A stretch of DNA of 64,000 nt from Spirosoma sp. SC4-14 (GTDB lineage: Bacteria > Bacteroidota > Bacteroidia > Cytophagales > Spirosomataceae): NCBI RefSeq assembly GCF_037201965.1, contig NZ_CP147518.1:6379001-6443000 (forward strand), given 5' to 3'. Positions 15,754 to 24,551 of the stretch are shown piece by piece. The stretch's first letter is position 1; every line of letters starts with the position of its first letter. A model generated the notes under the pieces. That model saw only the letters and a program-made list of their open reading frames with translations, had not been told where the DNA came from and made no database searches. Made by a program: the position numbers and the translations under genes.

Positions 15754-18120
15754 TTATTTCTCCATCCGCGATGGCTGTAGCTCCGTTGTCTCGTCAGCCA
15801 CCGTCTTAATTTTTTCTTTCGAGAAAAAGACGGGAAAATAACCGTTTTCGGCCCAGATCGGAAATAGATCGCCATAATGCGGACTATCGGGATTGCCCGA
15901 CTGACCAGGACTATTGATGCCCAGCGTTTTGTCCCAATCTTCGGTATCGATCAGAATCCGAAACGATGCGCCATGCGTCTGATTGAGGCTGTTGGCAGTT
16001 GCATTCACGGTTTCGCCATACCCTCCACGGGCTACAGGGCCAAAATTTATTTTCTTCTGCATGGCCTTATCGACCATATCGCTCAGCGGATGAGTGATGG
16101 TAATGTGCTTGTTTTTGCGCTGCCCATACGACCATTCGTCCATATCGTTGCCCAATCGATTGGTCAGTTCTGCCACAGCCCGGTCCATGCATGTCAGCAA
16201 TAAACTATCCCGGGCAGTTGTCGGAACAAGTAATGCATCAATCACCCGTTTCGACGATAACGCTTTTAGGTAAGGCCGTGCCTTCTCCGGAATTTTCTGT
16301 TTCGAAACAGCCTGTTTGAGTTGATCCTCCCAGGCCACATAGATCGAAGCCGCTACCGAGTTGGGTTCCAGTTTATAGTCCCATTTTCGCAGATAACTTA
16401 CGGCCTGCTCGATTCGGGTTTCGGGCGAAAACAGGTTTTGCAGTAAGGGCACCAGTGTTCGCGCCGGTATAGACAGATAGTCGGCCTGGAGCGCCATAAA
16501 ATCGACCAGCGTTTTGCGTTTTCCATCGTTCAGCACCTCTTCGATGCGATGCGCCCGACTCGGCGACGACCATGTCCAGCCCACTGCGTCGCGGTGTTCG
16601 AAATTTCTTGGCGTCAGGTTGTTGTTAGCGGTTGCAATAAACCCACCGGCGGGGTTTAGTTTGTGCGGAAGTTGCTGAATCGGCAAATAGCCCGCCCACT
16701 CATAACGCCCGTCGCCCGGTACGGGCACCAGCCCCGAAAAATTCTTTCGAATTGGAGCCAGCCCAACTGCCTGCCAGCCAATGGTGCCCGTTTTATCGGC
16801 CCAGATCATGTTTTCGCCCGGAAGGCGGCTGAATGCGCAGGCCTGACGAAATTCGGTCCAGTTACGCGACTGATTCATCCGGAGGCTGGCCAGATAAGGC
16901 GCACAACCGATGTCGAGCCAGCCAGCCCGCACCGCATAGGCTTTATGATGCACCTTATCTTCGAACACGACCGGTCCATGTCGGGTATATTTCAGCTTGA
17001 CCGTTTCGGATGGCTTCCCTTTTAGCGGAATCGTTTCGCTTATGGTTTTCATGGTCACCCAGTTGCCTTTGTAACGATATTGGTTCGGGTTGGCCGGGTT
17101 AGTTTCGTACACATACAAATCTTCGTTGTCGGTCTCGAAAATAGTGAGCCCCCACGCCCCGTAGTCGTTATGCCCAATTGATATGCCAGGCAGGGTTGGT
17201 TCGCCCGCGCCGATAACGTTCCAGCCCGGCGCGTTCAGATGCACCCAATAGCGCAACGATGGCGTCGACTGCGCCCGGTGCGGATCATTAGCCAGCATCG
17301 GGTAATCGCTGGCCGATTTGTTTCCGGCAATAACCCAGTTGTTTGAACCAACATAGTGTTGTTCAACACGGAACCAATCGTCTACCGAACCATCGGAGCG
17401 TTTTGCTTCATCTTCGTCGGCTTTAGCGGGTTTCCCGGCAAACTTCAACGGCAACCGAAAGGCTTCGTAGAGTTCCAGAATCGGCTGAAACAACTCATCG
17501 CCCTCGACGCGTAAGGTCAAATCCGGTTCGCTGGCTTTCTGAACGGGATGAAACCACTCCAGTTCGCGAAGTTTATCAGCCCCGATCAACTTCACCAGGC
17601 GACCGTAATTAAGTTCACTACGGACGTTATAGGCAAGGCCCTGATGGCGACTAATAACGACTTCTGATGTCCAATAGCCCGGTTTTGTATTCAGCACCTG
17701 AAACTCAAACGGGAGCTTTTCGGGCGTTTTAAGAATCTCGGTAATATAGGTATTGATTCCTTCAACAAATGCCCAGACAATTTGCGGCCCATGTGGATGA
17801 TAATGCAACAGTTCTTTATTGATGTCGCCCCGAAACCGGAACAACCGTGCACCCACATCGCGTTTCAGTTCCTGCGGGCCAAGCAATTCGGCCACGGTTC
17901 CGGTAGCCTGCCGTCGCCACATTTCCAACTGAAACAGCCGATCTTTGGCTGCCGAATACCCCTGCGCAAAAAACAGGTCGTGTTCATTCTGGGCATAAAT
18001 GTGATTGACACCCCAACGATCCCGAATAATTTCGACAGGCTGACGAACGCCGGGGATGGATTGTGTGTAACCCAATGAACCTGTAACGATAAACAAGGTT
18101 AACAATAGCAGTCGATGCAT
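15754..18120 (-). CDS. Penicillin acylase-family N-terminal nucleophile hydrolase
   Basis: 788 residues with a signal peptide (about 1-20, ending GYTQS), so periplasmic. The alpha part (EIIRDRWGVNHIYAQNEHDLFFAQGY, with RLFQLEMWRR) precedes the self-cleavage site; the predicted new N-terminal Ser is near residue 259 in GSNNWVIAGNKSA, followed by DPHRA and later SIGHNDYGAWGLT. The C-terminal beta part includes GYGETVNATANSLNQTHGASFR and SPGQSGNPDSPHYGDL, both family hallmarks. Such enzymes hydrolyse amides, including beta-lactam side chains and acyl-homoserine lactones; the natural substrate here cannot be told. It is 111 bases upstream of the PLD gene on the same strand. Confidence 0.93.
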   Translation of the reverse strand: MHRLLLLTLFIVTGSLGYTQSIPGVRQPVEIIRDRWGVNHIYAQNEHDLFFAQGYSAAKDRLFQLEMWRRQATGTVAELLGPQELKRDVGARLFRFRGDINKELLHYHPHGPQIVWAFVEGINTYITEILKTPEKLPFEFQVLNTKPGYWTSEVVISRHQGLAYNVRSELNYGRLVKLIGADKLRELEWFHPVQKASEPDLTLRVEGDELFQPILELYEAFRLPLKFAGKPAKADEDEAKRSDGSVDDWFRVEQHYVGSNNWVIAGNKSASDYPMLANDPHRAQSTPSLRYWVHLNAPGWNVIGAGEPTLPGISIGHNDYGAWGLTIFETDNEDLYVYETNPANPNQYRYKGNWVTMKTISETIPLKGKPSETVKLKYTRHGPVVFEDKVHHKAYAVRAGWLDIGCAPYLASLRMNQSRNWTEFRQACAFSRLPGENMIWADKTGTIGWQAVGLAPIRKNFSGLVPVPGDGRYEWAGYLPIQQLPHKLNPAGGFIATANNNLTPRNFEHRDAVGWTWSSPSRAHRIEEVLNDGKRKTLVDFMALQADYLSIPARTLVPLLQNLFSPETRIEQAVSYLRKWDYKLEPNSVAASIYVAWEDQLKQAVSKQKIPEKARPYLKALSSKRVIDALLVPTTARDSLLLTCMDRAVAELTNRLGNDMDEWSYGQRKNKHITITHPLSDMVDKAMQKKINFGPVARGGYGETVNATANSLNQTHGASFRILIDTEDWDKTLGINSPGQSGNPDSPHYGDLFPIWAENGYFPVFFSKEKIKTVADETTELQPSRMEK

Positions 18121-18247
18121 AGTGCCGGGAAATTTTGAAGTAAGATAGCCAACAAACTGCTTCTGACAACTTTAATCGACATTTAACAACCCCGCTATTC
18201 GCATCTTATTACTTTTAGTACCCAATGCACCTCATACGTCTACAAGT

Positions 18248-18769
18248 ATGAAAACGATCTTGTTTTTTCTGTTTGTAAGCCTTCTCACAGGCTGTGTACG
18301 AATTCAGTCGAATACAAAAGCAGATGCGGTTCCTGCCTTTCGGCGCATTCTTGTTGTTACCAAAATGCGTAATGCATCTGACAGCTATGTTCAGGAGTTG
18401 GCTCAGTCATTCCCTGCAAACTATGAGGTATGCACGGTGGCCCTGAGTCCATTATCATTCGACAATCCCGATGAAACTATCCGCAAGCAGGCAGCAGCCT
18501 GCCGAAGCGATGTAATTTTAACGCTTGAACTCAGTAAAACAGGGCATATAAGCCGGTATAACCGATTCGATTACGCTTATAATGCCGAAATGACCTCAGC
18601 CTCAACCGGAGAGCCTTTCTGGAAAGCCATTATCTCGGTCGATCCGCGTTATGGCGCAAAAATTCCTCCCCGCAGCCTGGTAAAACGACTACTCACCGAT
18701 CACATTATCGACGGTAAGCTTCCGACCCAATCCCTACAGGCCTTCAATGGAGAGAATATCAATCGTTGA
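18248..18769 (+). CDS. Putative lipoprotein, unknown function
   Basis: 173 residues. The N-terminus MKTILFFLFVSLLTGC is a lipoprotein signal with the lipid-bearing Cys16. The mature part (FRRILVVTKMRNASDSYVQEL and DVILTLELSKTG) suggests an alpha/beta fold of about 140 residues, similar in outline to other small lipoproteins with a TolB-N-like or Rossmann-like start; no family can be named. Its last 36 bases overlap the 3' end of the convergent gene. It is divergent from the penicillin acylase gene, with a 127-base shared upstream region. Confidence 0.75.
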   Translation: MKTILFFLFVSLLTGCVRIQSNTKADAVPAFRRILVVTKMRNASDSYVQELAQSFPANYEVCTVALSPLSFDNPDETIRKQAAACRSDVILTLELSKTGHISRYNRFDYAYNAEMTSASTGEPFWKAIISVDPRYGAKIPPRSLVKRLLTDHIIDGKLPTQSLQAFNGENINR

Positions 18770-19549
18770 GGTTTGAATATTCCGCACTCGGGCAAATACA
18801 CCCGTTCCGTTGCTACCGCCTTTCAGGTCGGTATTGCCTTCCAGGGTTTCAACTACATCGCCCAAAACGGCCGTAACGATTCCGGTATGGTACCAATCGT
18901 CGTTCGTTGGGTTGCGTAGTATAAACACATCGCCGGGCCGAATGCGGGCCGGGTTTCTGCGCACCATCTCGCTTTTTGCCAACCGACCGGTTTCAATAGC
19001 AGCCATTGCCATGGTATCGCAGCTCAGGGTTTGGGGCATGATTGCCGTAAAACTCCGACCGTAGGCCGACGCAGCCTGATCCAGAATGGTCTGAACAAAG
19101 CCAACGCACCATTTAAATGGCGATCCGTCGTAGCCATCGCAATAGCCCCGCACCCAGGGGCCAAGATTTTGCCCGTCGTCGGTCTGAATTTCGGCCGATC
19201 GTTGGCTCAGGTGCGCCTTCGCAATTTTAACGACCGCTTTACGGATATCTTTGTCGCTCGGCTTCGTCTGAAAAGCGGTTGCCAGCGGAGCACTCAATAG
19301 CGAAAAAACATCAGCCGTAACGACCCCGGTTTTCGAGAGTTTCAATACAGCCTGAAAATTCTGCACCGCTCGTTCGGTAGCTGGGCCAAACTGCCCATCC
19401 ATGGCCGTTGTCAGAGCCGCTTTCGGAAACCGTAAGGCATTTAGGCAAAGCCATTCCTGAATACGTCGCACATCGGCCCCAAGGTTTCCTTTCGTGAGCG
19501 GGTTTGAAAAAAGTAGTTCTTTTTGGTAAGAGGTTTTAATCATGGCCAA
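18734..19549 (-). CDS. Peptidoglycan-binding domain protein with Cys/His peptidase-like C-domain
   Basis: 271 residues, no signal peptide. Residues 13-82 form a PG_binding_1 domain (LGADVRRIQEWL, FPKAALTTAMDGQFGPATERAVQNFQ). Residues 90-271 resemble a CHAP/NlpC-type amidase fold: KWCVGFVQTIL holds a candidate catalytic Cys, and DDWYHTGIVTAV the candidate His, with GDVFILRN before it. The likely role is cleavage of peptidoglycan or peptide bonds. Lack of a signal peptide suggests release by lysis or another secretion route, or a phage-derived origin. Its 3' end overlaps the convergent lipoprotein gene by 36 bases. The ATG at 19543 is an equally possible start. Confidence 0.75.
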   Translation of the reverse strand: MAMIKTSYQKELLFSNPLTKGNLGADVRRIQEWLCLNALRFPKAALTTAMDGQFGPATERAVQNFQAVLKLSKTGVVTADVFSLLSAPLATAFQTKPSDKDIRKAVVKIAKAHLSQRSAEIQTDDGQNLGPWVRGYCDGYDGSPFKWCVGFVQTILDQAASAYGRSFTAIMPQTLSCDTMAMAAIETGRLAKSEMVRRNPARIRPGDVFILRNPTNDDWYHTGIVTAVLGDVVETLEGNTDLKGGSNGTGVFARVRNIQTSTIDILSIEGL

Positions 19550-19579
19550 CTAAAGCCCGAACAGTGTCCGGGCCAGGGT

Positions 19580-19909
19580 TTAGTCTTTCAGTTTCTCATT
19601 ATTCAGGTGTCGGGTAGCATCCCGGATCGTTTTCTTCTCCAGATTTTTCGTAAAAGCCTCCGTCAAATCGACGCCCGTCTGATTGGCCAGACAGATGAGC
19701 ACCCAGAGGACATCGGCCATTTCGTCGCCCAGGTCTTTGTTTTTATCCGACTCTTTTTCGGACTGCTCGCCATACCGACGGGCAATAATTCGGGCCACTT
19801 CGCCAACCTCTTCGGTCAGTATAGCCATATTGGTCAGTTCATTGAAATACCGAACGCCCACGGTCTTGATCCAGCCGTCGACGGTAGTCTGTGCTTCTTT
19901 TATTGTCAT
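19580..19909 (-). CDS. MazG-like nucleotide pyrophosphohydrolase
   Basis: 109 residues from the ATG at 19909; the longer frame upstream has no coding look. The sequence LTEEVGEVARIIARRYGEQ followed by DLGDEMADVLWVLICLAN gives the all-alpha NTP pyrophosphatase signature, with the EExxE and ExxD residues that bind magnesium. It probably hydrolyses non-canonical or excess nucleoside triphosphates to monophosphates in the cytoplasm (housekeeping). The short length matches the single-domain MazG/YpjD type rather than the two-domain MazG. It lies 30 bases downstream of no gene on its strand and ends 30 bases before the amidase-like gene start, so the two may be co-transcribed. Confidence 0.9.
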   Translation of the reverse strand: MTIKEAQTTVDGWIKTVGVRYFNELTNMAILTEEVGEVARIIARRYGEQSEKESDKNKDLGDEMADVLWVLICLANQTGVDLTEAFTKNLEKKTIRDATRHLNNEKLKD

Positions 19910-20053
19910 ACTAATCAGTTGGTTTCTCGTTTCAGTCCCTTTCAAACAGCAAGATGCTATTTGATACAATATAGTCCACGAATATAGCGGCCTCATGGGC
20001 AAATGAGCCAACTTTAGTGTGTCAGCGGATGTTATACAGCAAAGCATCCGTCT

Positions 20054-20905
20054 ATGCCGCTCGTTGCCCCCATTTCGATACAGAAAATTACTGGTGATAG
20101 CCTGACCGAATCACCCGATTTGCTGGCCGTTGAAGAACCGCTTGAAATCCGGCTCGGATTTGGGCCGATTGATGACCGCCAACAGCGTAGCATTGCCGTA
20201 ACTATGCGCACGCCCGGCCACGATGAAGAACTGGCAATGGGCTTTCTCTTCACTGAAGGCATTATTCATAAGCCTGCCGATATTATTTCCTGCCGTCATT
20301 GCATACAGGATTCAACAAAAGAAGGCAACGTAATTCGGGTCGAACTAAGCCCTGAGGTCGACGTTGACTGGTTGCGGCTGAACCGGAATACATTTACCTC
20401 GTCGAGTTGTGGGTTATGTGGCAAAACCACGATCGATGCAGTGATGGCGCTTACGCCAGGTTCGGTTTCTTCGGCTTTTTCAATCGATCCATCCGTTATC
20501 CACTCCATTCCCGAACAGGTCCGGGCCGTTCAGCAAGCGTTTGCTCATACAGGAGGGATTCATGCTGCTGGCCTATTCGACACCAATGGTTCACTACTAC
20601 TCGTCCGGGAAGATATCGGTCGTCATAATGCACTCGACAAACTCATTGGAGCCGCGTTCTGGAAAGGGTGGTTACCACTAGCGCAATACGGTATTTTTCT
20701 GAGTGGTCGCATTGGCGTCGAGCTCGTTCAGAAAAGCTGGATGGCGGGCGTTCCACTACTGGCTGCCGTGGGTGCCCCATCGAGTCTGGCTGTTCAGATG
20801 GCGCAGGAAGCCACCATTACCCTGGCCGGCTTTGTGCGGGACGGCCGGTTCAACCTCTATACGCAACCCGACCGGGTCAAGCTTTCGATGGTGGCAGAAC
20901 GTTAG
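20054..20905 (+). CDS. fdhD: Formate dehydrogenase accessory sulfurtransferase FdhD
   Basis: 283 residues, within the normal family length. FdhD moves sulfur from the cysteine desulfurase IscS to the molybdenum/tungsten bis-MGD cofactor, making formate dehydrogenase active. The conserved Cys119-x-x-Cys122 pair is in TSSSCGLCGK. Other FdhD motifs are RTPGHDEELAMGFLFTEGII, HTGGIHAAGLF, VREDIGRHNALDK and SGRIGVELVQKSW. No formate dehydrogenase or molybdopterin oxidoreductase gene is in the window, so its client lies elsewhere. It is divergent from the MazG-like gene and has its own terminator 5 bases downstream. Confidence 0.95.
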   Translation: MPLVAPISIQKITGDSLTESPDLLAVEEPLEIRLGFGPIDDRQQRSIAVTMRTPGHDEELAMGFLFTEGIIHKPADIISCRHCIQDSTKEGNVIRVELSPEVDVDWLRLNRNTFTSSSCGLCGKTTIDAVMALTPGSVSSAFSIDPSVIHSIPEQVRAVQQAFAHTGGIHAAGLFDTNGSLLLVREDIGRHNALDKLIGAAFWKGWLPLAQYGIFLSGRIGVELVQKSWMAGVPLLAAVGAPSSLAVQMAQEATITLAGFVRDGRFNLYTQPDRVKLSMVAER

Positions 20906-20910
20906 CGACT

Positions 20911-20957
20911 TGCCTGAAACACTAATCTTACGAAACGGTCAGATAGTGTTTCAGGCA
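20911..20957 (+). terminator. fdhD terminator
   Basis: A perfect 14-bp stem (tgcctgaaacacta at 20911-20924, complement at 20944-20957) with a 19-base loop, starting 5 bases after the stop. No T run follows on the plus strand. Confidence 0.65.
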
Positions 20958-21111
20958 AAACACACAGGTACTGCCTGATGGTATTCTTTTTTCGGTTTGT
21001 CGACCTTTCGTGTCGTTTCATGCCTAAAACCCTTTCGTTCTTCTATGTCAGTACTGAATTTCGGGTCAGTAAACAACTGCCTCGATAACGAACAAATACT
21101 ACTGACATCTC

Positions 21112-22098
21112 GTGAAGAAAGCTAAAAAGATCCTGAAACGCATCGGTCTGGGATTAGGCACAGGCCTCCTGCTGATTGGTGGTTTCTGCGCATACGTTGC
21201 CCTTACGCCACCCCGCTCTTACGATCCACCCGTTACGCCCGACATCCATGTCGACATCACCGAAGCTCGCATCCAACGTGGCGAAGCCATTGCCCATCTG
21301 CAATGCCTAACCTGCCATGCCGACAACCATAACCGTTTGACCGGAAAGCGGCTGGACGATATACCTGCCATGTTCGGCAAGGTCTATTCGCGCAACATCA
21401 CGCAGGATAAAGAAAAGGGCATTGGCAACTGGACCGACGGGCAGCTCATCTACTTTCTGCGTACGGGTCTGCGTCCCGATGGCACAACTGTCTTTATGCC
21501 GCAATATGGCTTGATGGCCGATGAGGACATAAAATCGGTGATTGCCTGGCTGCGGTCGGATCGTTTTCCGGTTCAGCCGTCTCAAACGGAAGCTCCTCCA
21601 TCGGAGTATAGTTTCGTAGCCAAAATGCTATCCTGGACCATTATGAAACCCGGTACTTATCCCGAACAACCCATCCCATTGCCCGATAGCACCAATACCG
21701 TAGCGATGGGTCGTTATCTTTCAACGGCAGTTGCCGACTGTTACGGCTGCCACTCAGCCGATTATCTGGATCTGGACGGTAAGAATCCCGAACGAACAAA
21801 AGGCTATTTTGGCGGAGGCAGTAAGTTTGCCGACGAGTCGGGCAAACCGATTTTATCGGCCAATATTACGTTCGATGAAACCACCGGGATTGGCAAAAAA
21901 TACACGAAAGAGCAATTTATCCGCACGATCAAAACCGGTGTCCGGCCCGATGGCAGCGTACTACACTACCCGATGATGCCCCGGCCATCGATGACCGATG
22001 CTGAAGTGGCGGCCATTTACGAATACCTAAAAACGGTACCCCGGCTTAACAACAACATCGCCCAGAAGCAGACCGATAGTGAACTGGCCGAAAAGTGA
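21112..22098 (+). CDS. Di-haem cytochrome c, membrane-anchored
   Basis: 328 residues from a GTG start at 21112; this start gives a Lys-rich N-terminus and a single transmembrane anchor at about residues 11-32, so the rest faces the periplasm. Two haem c sites are visible, CLTCH at 65-69 and CYGCH near residue 208. Each is followed by a repeat of the pattern NITxDxxxGIGxWTxxQ / IRTGxRPDG, showing internal duplication, and each half ends with MP(Q/R) motifs that can supply an axial Met. The layout resembles cytochrome subunits of membrane-bound alcohol or aldehyde dehydrogenases, which pass electrons to the respiratory chain. No dehydrogenase partner is adjacent. Confidence 0.9.
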   Translation: MKKAKKILKRIGLGLGTGLLLIGGFCAYVALTPPRSYDPPVTPDIHVDITEARIQRGEAIAHLQCLTCHADNHNRLTGKRLDDIPAMFGKVYSRNITQDKEKGIGNWTDGQLIYFLRTGLRPDGTTVFMPQYGLMADEDIKSVIAWLRSDRFPVQPSQTEAPPSEYSFVAKMLSWTIMKPGTYPEQPIPLPDSTNTVAMGRYLSTAVADCYGCHSADYLDLDGKNPERTKGYFGGGSKFADESGKPILSANITFDETTGIGKKYTKEQFIRTIKTGVRPDGSVLHYPMMPRPSMTDAEVAAIYEYLKTVPRLNNNIAQKQTDSELAEK

Positions 22099-22110
22099 TA
22101 TTGCCGTAAG

Positions 22111-22154
22111 GCCACACGACGCCCCAGGTTTTGTGCTTTCGGATGTCGTGTGGC
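22111..22154. terminator. Hairpin between convergent cytochrome and lipid-kinase genes
   Basis: gccacacgac (22111-22120) and its complement (22145-22154), 10-bp stem and 24-base loop, lie between the two convergent stops and touch the kinase stop codon. It could serve both genes. Confidence 0.55.
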
Positions 22155-23023
22155 TATGCTTCGCCCGGAACAATCAGTGTCAACGCACCGGGTTGAATAT
22201 CGGCTTTTAGTTTCATTACCTGCCCTTCATATTCACCGTCGATCTGAAAAAAGGCTCGGCGATGGGTTTCGATGGTAACTGACGTAGCGGGCAAAATTTC
22301 GATCTTTTTAGGGTCAAATGGTTTATAGAGCCAGAACAATTTCAGAATTTCCCAGAACGACAGACGCCGAAAGATTACGACTTCAAACTGTCCGTCAAAT
22401 GGGTCGCCATCGGGGTTGATCACGGCGCCAGTGCCATACATCCGTGCATTGGCCAGCACAATCATAAAGGCAGCTCTTGGTATGCAGTCTTCTCCCCTGT
22501 TTATGTCAACCCGCAGCAATCGCCGTTTCTGCAATACGTTAATTACGCCCCGCAGATAGCCGAGTTTACCACGCAGATTATTTTGCTGATAATGCCGGAC
22601 TAACTGGGCATTCAGGCCAATATCTGCCAGATGCAGGCAGATTTTATCGTTTACCGAAATAAGATCAGTTGACTTGAGTACCCCATTCGTCAGCACGTTC
22701 AGACTACCTTCTACGTCGGGCGGAATGCCTAACTCGCGGGCCATGCCATTGGCCGATCCAGCGGGCAGCACGCCCAGCGGCAAACCGGTTCCTAACAACT
22801 GCTCTGCCACAAATTTTATGGTACCATCGCCCCCAACCGCCACAACCCGGTCGGGTTTTAGTTCGTTCAGCTTTCGGGGGAATGTTATTTTATCGGTTTT
22901 GCCGTCGAGGTAGAATAACTCGGCCCTGTGTGGTGAATTAGCGAAATGGTTCTGTATTCCGGTTTCCCAGTCGGTTTTGGCCTTTCCGCCCGAAACCGGA
23001 TTTATCGCAAATAAAAAGATCAA
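22154..23023 (-). CDS. Diacylglycerol kinase-family lipid kinase (YegS/DagK type)
   Basis: 289 residues. The N-terminal catalytic domain has FAINPVSGGKAK and the nucleotide-binding GGDGTIKFVAEQL, followed by LGVLPAGSANGMARELG. The C-terminal beta domain (MYGTGAVINPDGDPFDGQFEVVIF) is the usual second half of DAGK_cat proteins. The enzyme phosphorylates a lipid such as diacylglycerol or a sphingoid base at the inner membrane; the substrate is not deducible. It is divergent from an App1-type phosphatase gene 68 bases away, suggesting opposing kinase and phosphatase roles in lipid turnover (inference). Confidence 0.92.
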   Translation of the reverse strand: MIFLFAINPVSGGKAKTDWETGIQNHFANSPHRAELFYLDGKTDKITFPRKLNELKPDRVVAVGGDGTIKFVAEQLLGTGLPLGVLPAGSANGMARELGIPPDVEGSLNVLTNGVLKSTDLISVNDKICLHLADIGLNAQLVRHYQQNNLRGKLGYLRGVINVLQKRRLLRVDINRGEDCIPRAAFMIVLANARMYGTGAVINPDGDPFDGQFEVVIFRRLSFWEILKLFWLYKPFDPKKIEILPATSVTIETHRRAFFQIDGEYEGQVMKLKADIQPGALTLIVPGEA

Positions 23024-23091
23024 CTTCTGAACGAATTATAGGTTATAGATAGCGAATAAGGCCGAACGTTATAATAATTGAGCAACCATCC

Positions 23092-24144
23092 ATGAACAGT
23101 GAACAACACTTAAGCCTGAAAGGGAAGCTGACGAACTATGTATTAAAACAACTTCGACTTACCAATCAGCCGCTTGTGAAGGTATACCGTGGCTTTGGCA
23201 ACGATCAGCGAATAACAGTCCACGGCCATGCTTTCCGCCGGAGTGCACTCCCCCGTAAGAACTACCGGAACAAGCCTTTGGTTAACCTTTTGGCCGTTAT
23301 TCGGTTGTTTTTAGCCATTCCTTACCCAAAGGTCACAATCAGGGTTCTCTTTAACGAACTGGTTATGGAGACCCAGACCGATGCCGATGGGTATTTTCGG
23401 GTCGACCTGCCATTGCCAAAGCCACTGTCACCCGGCTGGCACCCTGTTAAAGCGGAGCTGATTTCGCAAACCCTCATGCCCGAAAAAATACTGGCAGAAG
23501 GCGAAGGACTCGTACTGATTCCGAATACCACGCCATTCATCTGCGTTTCCGACATCGATGATACCTTCTTAGTTTCTCATTCGGCCACAATAACCAAACG
23601 ATTGCGGGTTCTGTTGACCCAAAATGCTCATAGCCGCGATCCGTTTGAAGGCGTAGTTGCCCATTATCGGCTACTGGCCGAAGCTGTTAGTGGGCCAGGA
23701 GCAACCAATCCATTTTTCTACGTATCGAGTAGTGAGTGGAATCTGTATGATTACATTCTGGAATTTTCCCGAAAAAATGGTCTACCCGATGGCATTTATC
23801 TTCTGAGCCAGCTCAAGCAATTGTCGCAGGTCCTACAAACCGGCAAAACCAAACACCTAACCAAATTTGAACGGATTGTACGGATCATGGAAACCTACTC
23901 CGATCAGCAATTTATTCTACTGGGCGACGATTCGCAGCAGGACCCACCCATCTATGAGTCGATTGTGAGGCATTTTCGGCAGCAGGTTCGTTGTGTGTAT
24001 ATCCGGCGCATTCGTCCTAAAAAGCAGCACCAAACCCAGTCCCTGGTCGAAGCCATTGAAGCAATGGGCGTGTCGTGCTGTTATTTTGCCAATAGTGCGG
24101 AAGCCCATCAGCACTCACTCCGAATTGGGCTCGTGGCATCCTGA
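23092..24144 (+). CDS. App1-family phosphatidate phosphatase-like protein (DUF2183)
   Basis: 350 residues. The N-terminal 140 residues include a beta-rich region (VKVYRGFGNDQRITVHGHAF and VRVLFNELVMETQTDADGYFRVDL). The catalytic HAD-like domain begins at about residue 150 with the DxDxT motif in VSDIDDTFLVSHS (Asp154, Asp156). Downstream markers of the App1 family are PFFYVSSSEWNLYDYI, KNGLPDGIYLL and FILLGDDSQQDPPIY. The yeast homologue is a phosphatidate phosphatase. Bacterial relatives are uncharacterised, so lipid phosphatase is the best guess; the divergent lipid kinase supports it. Confidence 0.87.
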   Translation: MNSEQHLSLKGKLTNYVLKQLRLTNQPLVKVYRGFGNDQRITVHGHAFRRSALPRKNYRNKPLVNLLAVIRLFLAIPYPKVTIRVLFNELVMETQTDADGYFRVDLPLPKPLSPGWHPVKAELISQTLMPEKILAEGEGLVLIPNTTPFICVSDIDDTFLVSHSATITKRLRVLLTQNAHSRDPFEGVVAHYRLLAEAVSGPGATNPFFYVSSSEWNLYDYILEFSRKNGLPDGIYLLSQLKQLSQVLQTGKTKHLTKFERIVRIMETYSDQQFILLGDDSQQDPPIYESIVRHFRQQVRCVYIRRIRPKKQHQTQSLVEAIEAMGVSCCYFANSAEAHQHSLRIGLVAS

Positions 24145-24551
24145 ACTGGCGAAAACTAGCAGGTCGGCAACGCATGCTCATGGCCTGGCGTCGCTATTTT
24201 ACCGAGTTTTAGCTGTAGTGCTCTGGTTTTTTCGCCACCTGGCAACTACACATTCGATGACGTATTATGACCACCACAACCCATAGCAGGCCAGCATACC
24301 GAAAAGAACGTTTCATAAGCAGGATCTTTATCCGAAAAATAGCAAAGCCCACTGATTTCAACGTCCTGTTCAGGCATTCGTAAAAAACTGGGGTTAACTT
24401 AATGACAATACGGTCGCTCTAGACTCATTAGGTAGCGCAGTTGTCGGTTTCTTCTCCTGTTTTTTCCGCTTCGTCGTGATTCATTTCTGGCAGCTAGTAA
24501 GCTGAAATAGTTTTGATCCATCAATAATCAACTCTATTTTATACTACTTCG
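24145..24551. other. Non-coding gap, nothing recognised
   Basis: About 400 bases between the App1-like gene and the TonB receptor gene. It has no convincing frame, hairpin or promoter box that I can support, and presumably holds the receptor promoter. Confidence 0.5.
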
